From assembly GCA_030637025.1 (NCBI GenBank), contig DAOVVV010000038.1:1-22792 (forward strand): a DNA stretch of 22,792 nt, read 5' to 3'. The DNA comes from JAGLHV01 sp023143305 [NCBI: Clostridia bacterium]. Lineage in GTDB: Bacteria; CBDUZB01; JAGLHV01. The notes under the pieces were generated by a model, which did no database searches, was not told the DNA's origin, and worked only from the letters and a program-made list of their open reading frames with translations. Shown here piece by piece: positions 21,521 to 22,792 of this stretch. Within the stretch, counting starts at the first letter, position 1; each line of letters begins with the position of its first letter. A program made the translations under genes and the position numbers.

Positions 21521-22792
21521 TTATTTTATTATCATCAACTTCCCTCTTTTATGTTCTCTTTCGTTTTTAATATAATAAATATATACCCCACTGGCTAATC
21601 TCTTTCCTCCCTTATTTTTTACATCCCAAATAAGTTGCCCGTCCCCGTCTTCTTCTTTAAGCGTTACAATTAACTCACCGCTAATGGTAAATATTTTTAT
21701 CGTGGCCTGAGAAGAAAGTCCGGTAAAAGTAATCTGATTATGCCCTTGATAGGCTCTGAACGGAACAGGAAAAGCGTAAGCAGAAGTTAAATTGGTATCA
21801 TTTGCTCCCATTAACACAAAAGTAGAAAAGTGCGATACTTTAGCTGTGACGACATTTCGCTCTGCATCCACTACCGAACCCGGTATCCTGACCCATAAAT
21901 TATTATTCTCATCTAAATAATGTATAGCCAAAGTTTTTTCCCTTACCAAAGGAAATGTGCCGTCAACAATACCGTCATTATCATTATCCGAATAAGGAAT
22001 AGTTAAATTTACTGCTGCATTAAAATTTATGTTATATAAATTTCCGTTTATATCATACGCATTCAATTCACGCGTTGTTCCGGTAATGGGATACTGTAAA
22101 TTATTTCCTATTCTTTCCAGTTTACTCTCTGCCTGAATAATTCCCTCTTGATTAACCGATTCTAAACCAATCCGAATATAACCATCTTCAGGCAAAGCAT
22201 TAGCTGCTAAAACTACTTCGGTGTTTTCATCTTCTCCTCCCACAGTATTAGTAACTGTACTCTCCATTATGGTAACAAATTTCCAGTCCTTACCTCCCAG
22301 CAAAGGATTACCCTCTATATCCTGTGCATCAATTAAAACAATTACCTGATAAGTATAATTTTTATTCAATGGCTCATTCGGTTGAAAAACAACAGTAGTA
22401 TCATTTTCCCAATTAAATACTCCAATTACCAACTCATTTATAACCTGTCCATCTTTATCTCTCACTGCCTTTAAACTCATTGCTGCTTCTACAGAGGTTT
22501 TATCCATTTCCTTGCTAAATTCTATTCTGATAAAACTGTCCGGCAACAAACCAACTGCTCCTTCATTTGGTTCCATCAATACTACTACCGGCTCTTTAGG
22601 GTAAATTCTGACAACATCATTGGAAATATCCCCGGGGTCATTTCCATCAACATAGGACACATTAACCATTTCTGTACCCAATGCTTCCAATTCAAAATTA
22701 CCCTTGGTAGCTGTAGAATTGAGTTTTACAGGAAGTCCTGCAATATTCCGGAATATCCCCGTATCACTTCCGGTCTCGGTTAAGATAAATAC
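21521..22792 (-). CDS. Secreted Ig-like repeat protein with FlgD/T9SS-like C-terminus, N-terminus off the right edge
   Basis: The last 423 residues of a larger exported protein; the frame is open to the right edge, so no start codon is visible. Seen, in order: TETGSDTGIFRNIAGLPVKL and VNVSYVDGNDPGDISND, a repeat-like beta module; an SbsA/Big_5-type Ig-like domain (EPNEGAVGLLP, IRIEFSKEMDKTSV, up to DWKFVTI); a beta domain with DNDNDGIVDGTFPLV, an acidic calcium-site-like loop, and VTAKVSHFSTFVLMGA; and a C-terminal module with PVPFRAYQGHNQITFTGLSS, IKIFTISGELI and LASGVYIYYIK, ending in a basic HKRGKLMIIK tail. Known: such modules (FlgD Ig-like, or the type A sorting domain of type IX secretion) terminate surface and secreted proteins. 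Inference: a cell-surface or adhesive protein. The true sorting route cannot be decided from this window. Confidence 0.88.
   Translation of the reverse strand, partial: VFILTETGSDTGIFRNIAGLPVKLNSTATKGNFELEALGTEMVNVSYVDGNDPGDISNDVVRIYPKEPVVVLMEPNEGAVGLLPDSFIRIEFSKEMDKTSVEAAMSLKAVRDKDGQVINELVIGVFNWENDTTVVFQPNEPLNKNYTYQVIVLIDAQDIEGNPLLGGKDWKFVTIMESTVTNTVGGEDENTEVVLAANALPEDGYIRIGLESVNQEGIIQAESKLERIGNNLQYPITGTTRELNAYDINGNLYNINFNAAVNLTIPYSDNDNDGIVDGTFPLVREKTLAIHYLDENNNLWVRIPGSVVDAERNVVTAKVSHFSTFVLMGANDTNLTSAYAFPVPFRAYQGHNQITFTGLSSQATIKIFTISGELIVTLKEEDGDGQLIWDVKNKGGKRLASGVYIYYIKNEREHKRGKLMIIK

Noticed and set aside
21404-21598. A small plus-strand frame in the repeat-bearing gap.
   Set aside because: Its FIFVFIFVF sequence is only the translation of the 12-base tandem repeat, and it runs into the surface-protein gene on the other strand.

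Overview
The window is AT-rich bacterial DNA, and every supported gene lies on the minus strand. Reading direction is therefore from high to low coordinates. It suggests an anaerobic, Gram-negative-type bacterium, possibly from an uncultured candidate phylum. The reasons are a complete six-gene Rnf ferredoxin:NAD oxidoreductase operon, a lipoprotein-type ApbE, and a large surface protein ending in a FlgD/T9SS-like C-terminal module. Taxonomy cannot be settled from this sequence alone. No tRNA, rRNA, transposase or CRISPR array was seen.

Right third (about 10.5-22.8 kb), housekeeping. The C-terminal part of a secreted protein with Ig-like domains enters from the right edge. A 384-base repeat-bearing gap carries the promoter of a sensor kinase/response regulator pair. 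Next comes a well-formed promoter and a nine-gene run: rnfC-rnfD-rnfG-rnfE-rnfA-rnfB, an AmrS-like radical SAM enzyme, apbE and aroE. ApbE should attach FMN to RnfG (and RnfD), so its presence is functionally coherent. aroE is translationally linked to apbE: its Shine-Dalgarno sequence is made of the last apbE codons. The aroE stop codon sits in the loop of a palindromic repeat.

Left half (1-10.4 kb), accessory. This looks like a defence or toxin-antitoxin island. It holds a HipA-like kinase with a partner combining a HipA N-domain-like region and a HIRAN domain; a decayed C-terminus of a DUF4143-type ATPase; a winged-helix/MNT nucleotidyltransferase plus HEPN pair whose promoter is covered by a 46-bp perfect palindrome; a membrane protein followed by a roughly 800-residue protein of unknown family (possibly one gene split by a single-base homopolymer indel); a HEPN protein with an intact R-x4-H motif; and a KAP-family P-loop NTPase with N-terminal membrane helices. 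At the far left are a promoter, a 32-bp perfect palindrome, a 29-residue reading frame carrying a Walker A motif, and the start of a small membrane protein that leaves the window.

None of the island genes is a recognised complete named defence system. The least explained are the membrane/unknown pair, the KAP+HEPN neighbours, and the HipA-like/HIRAN pair without a visible HipB.
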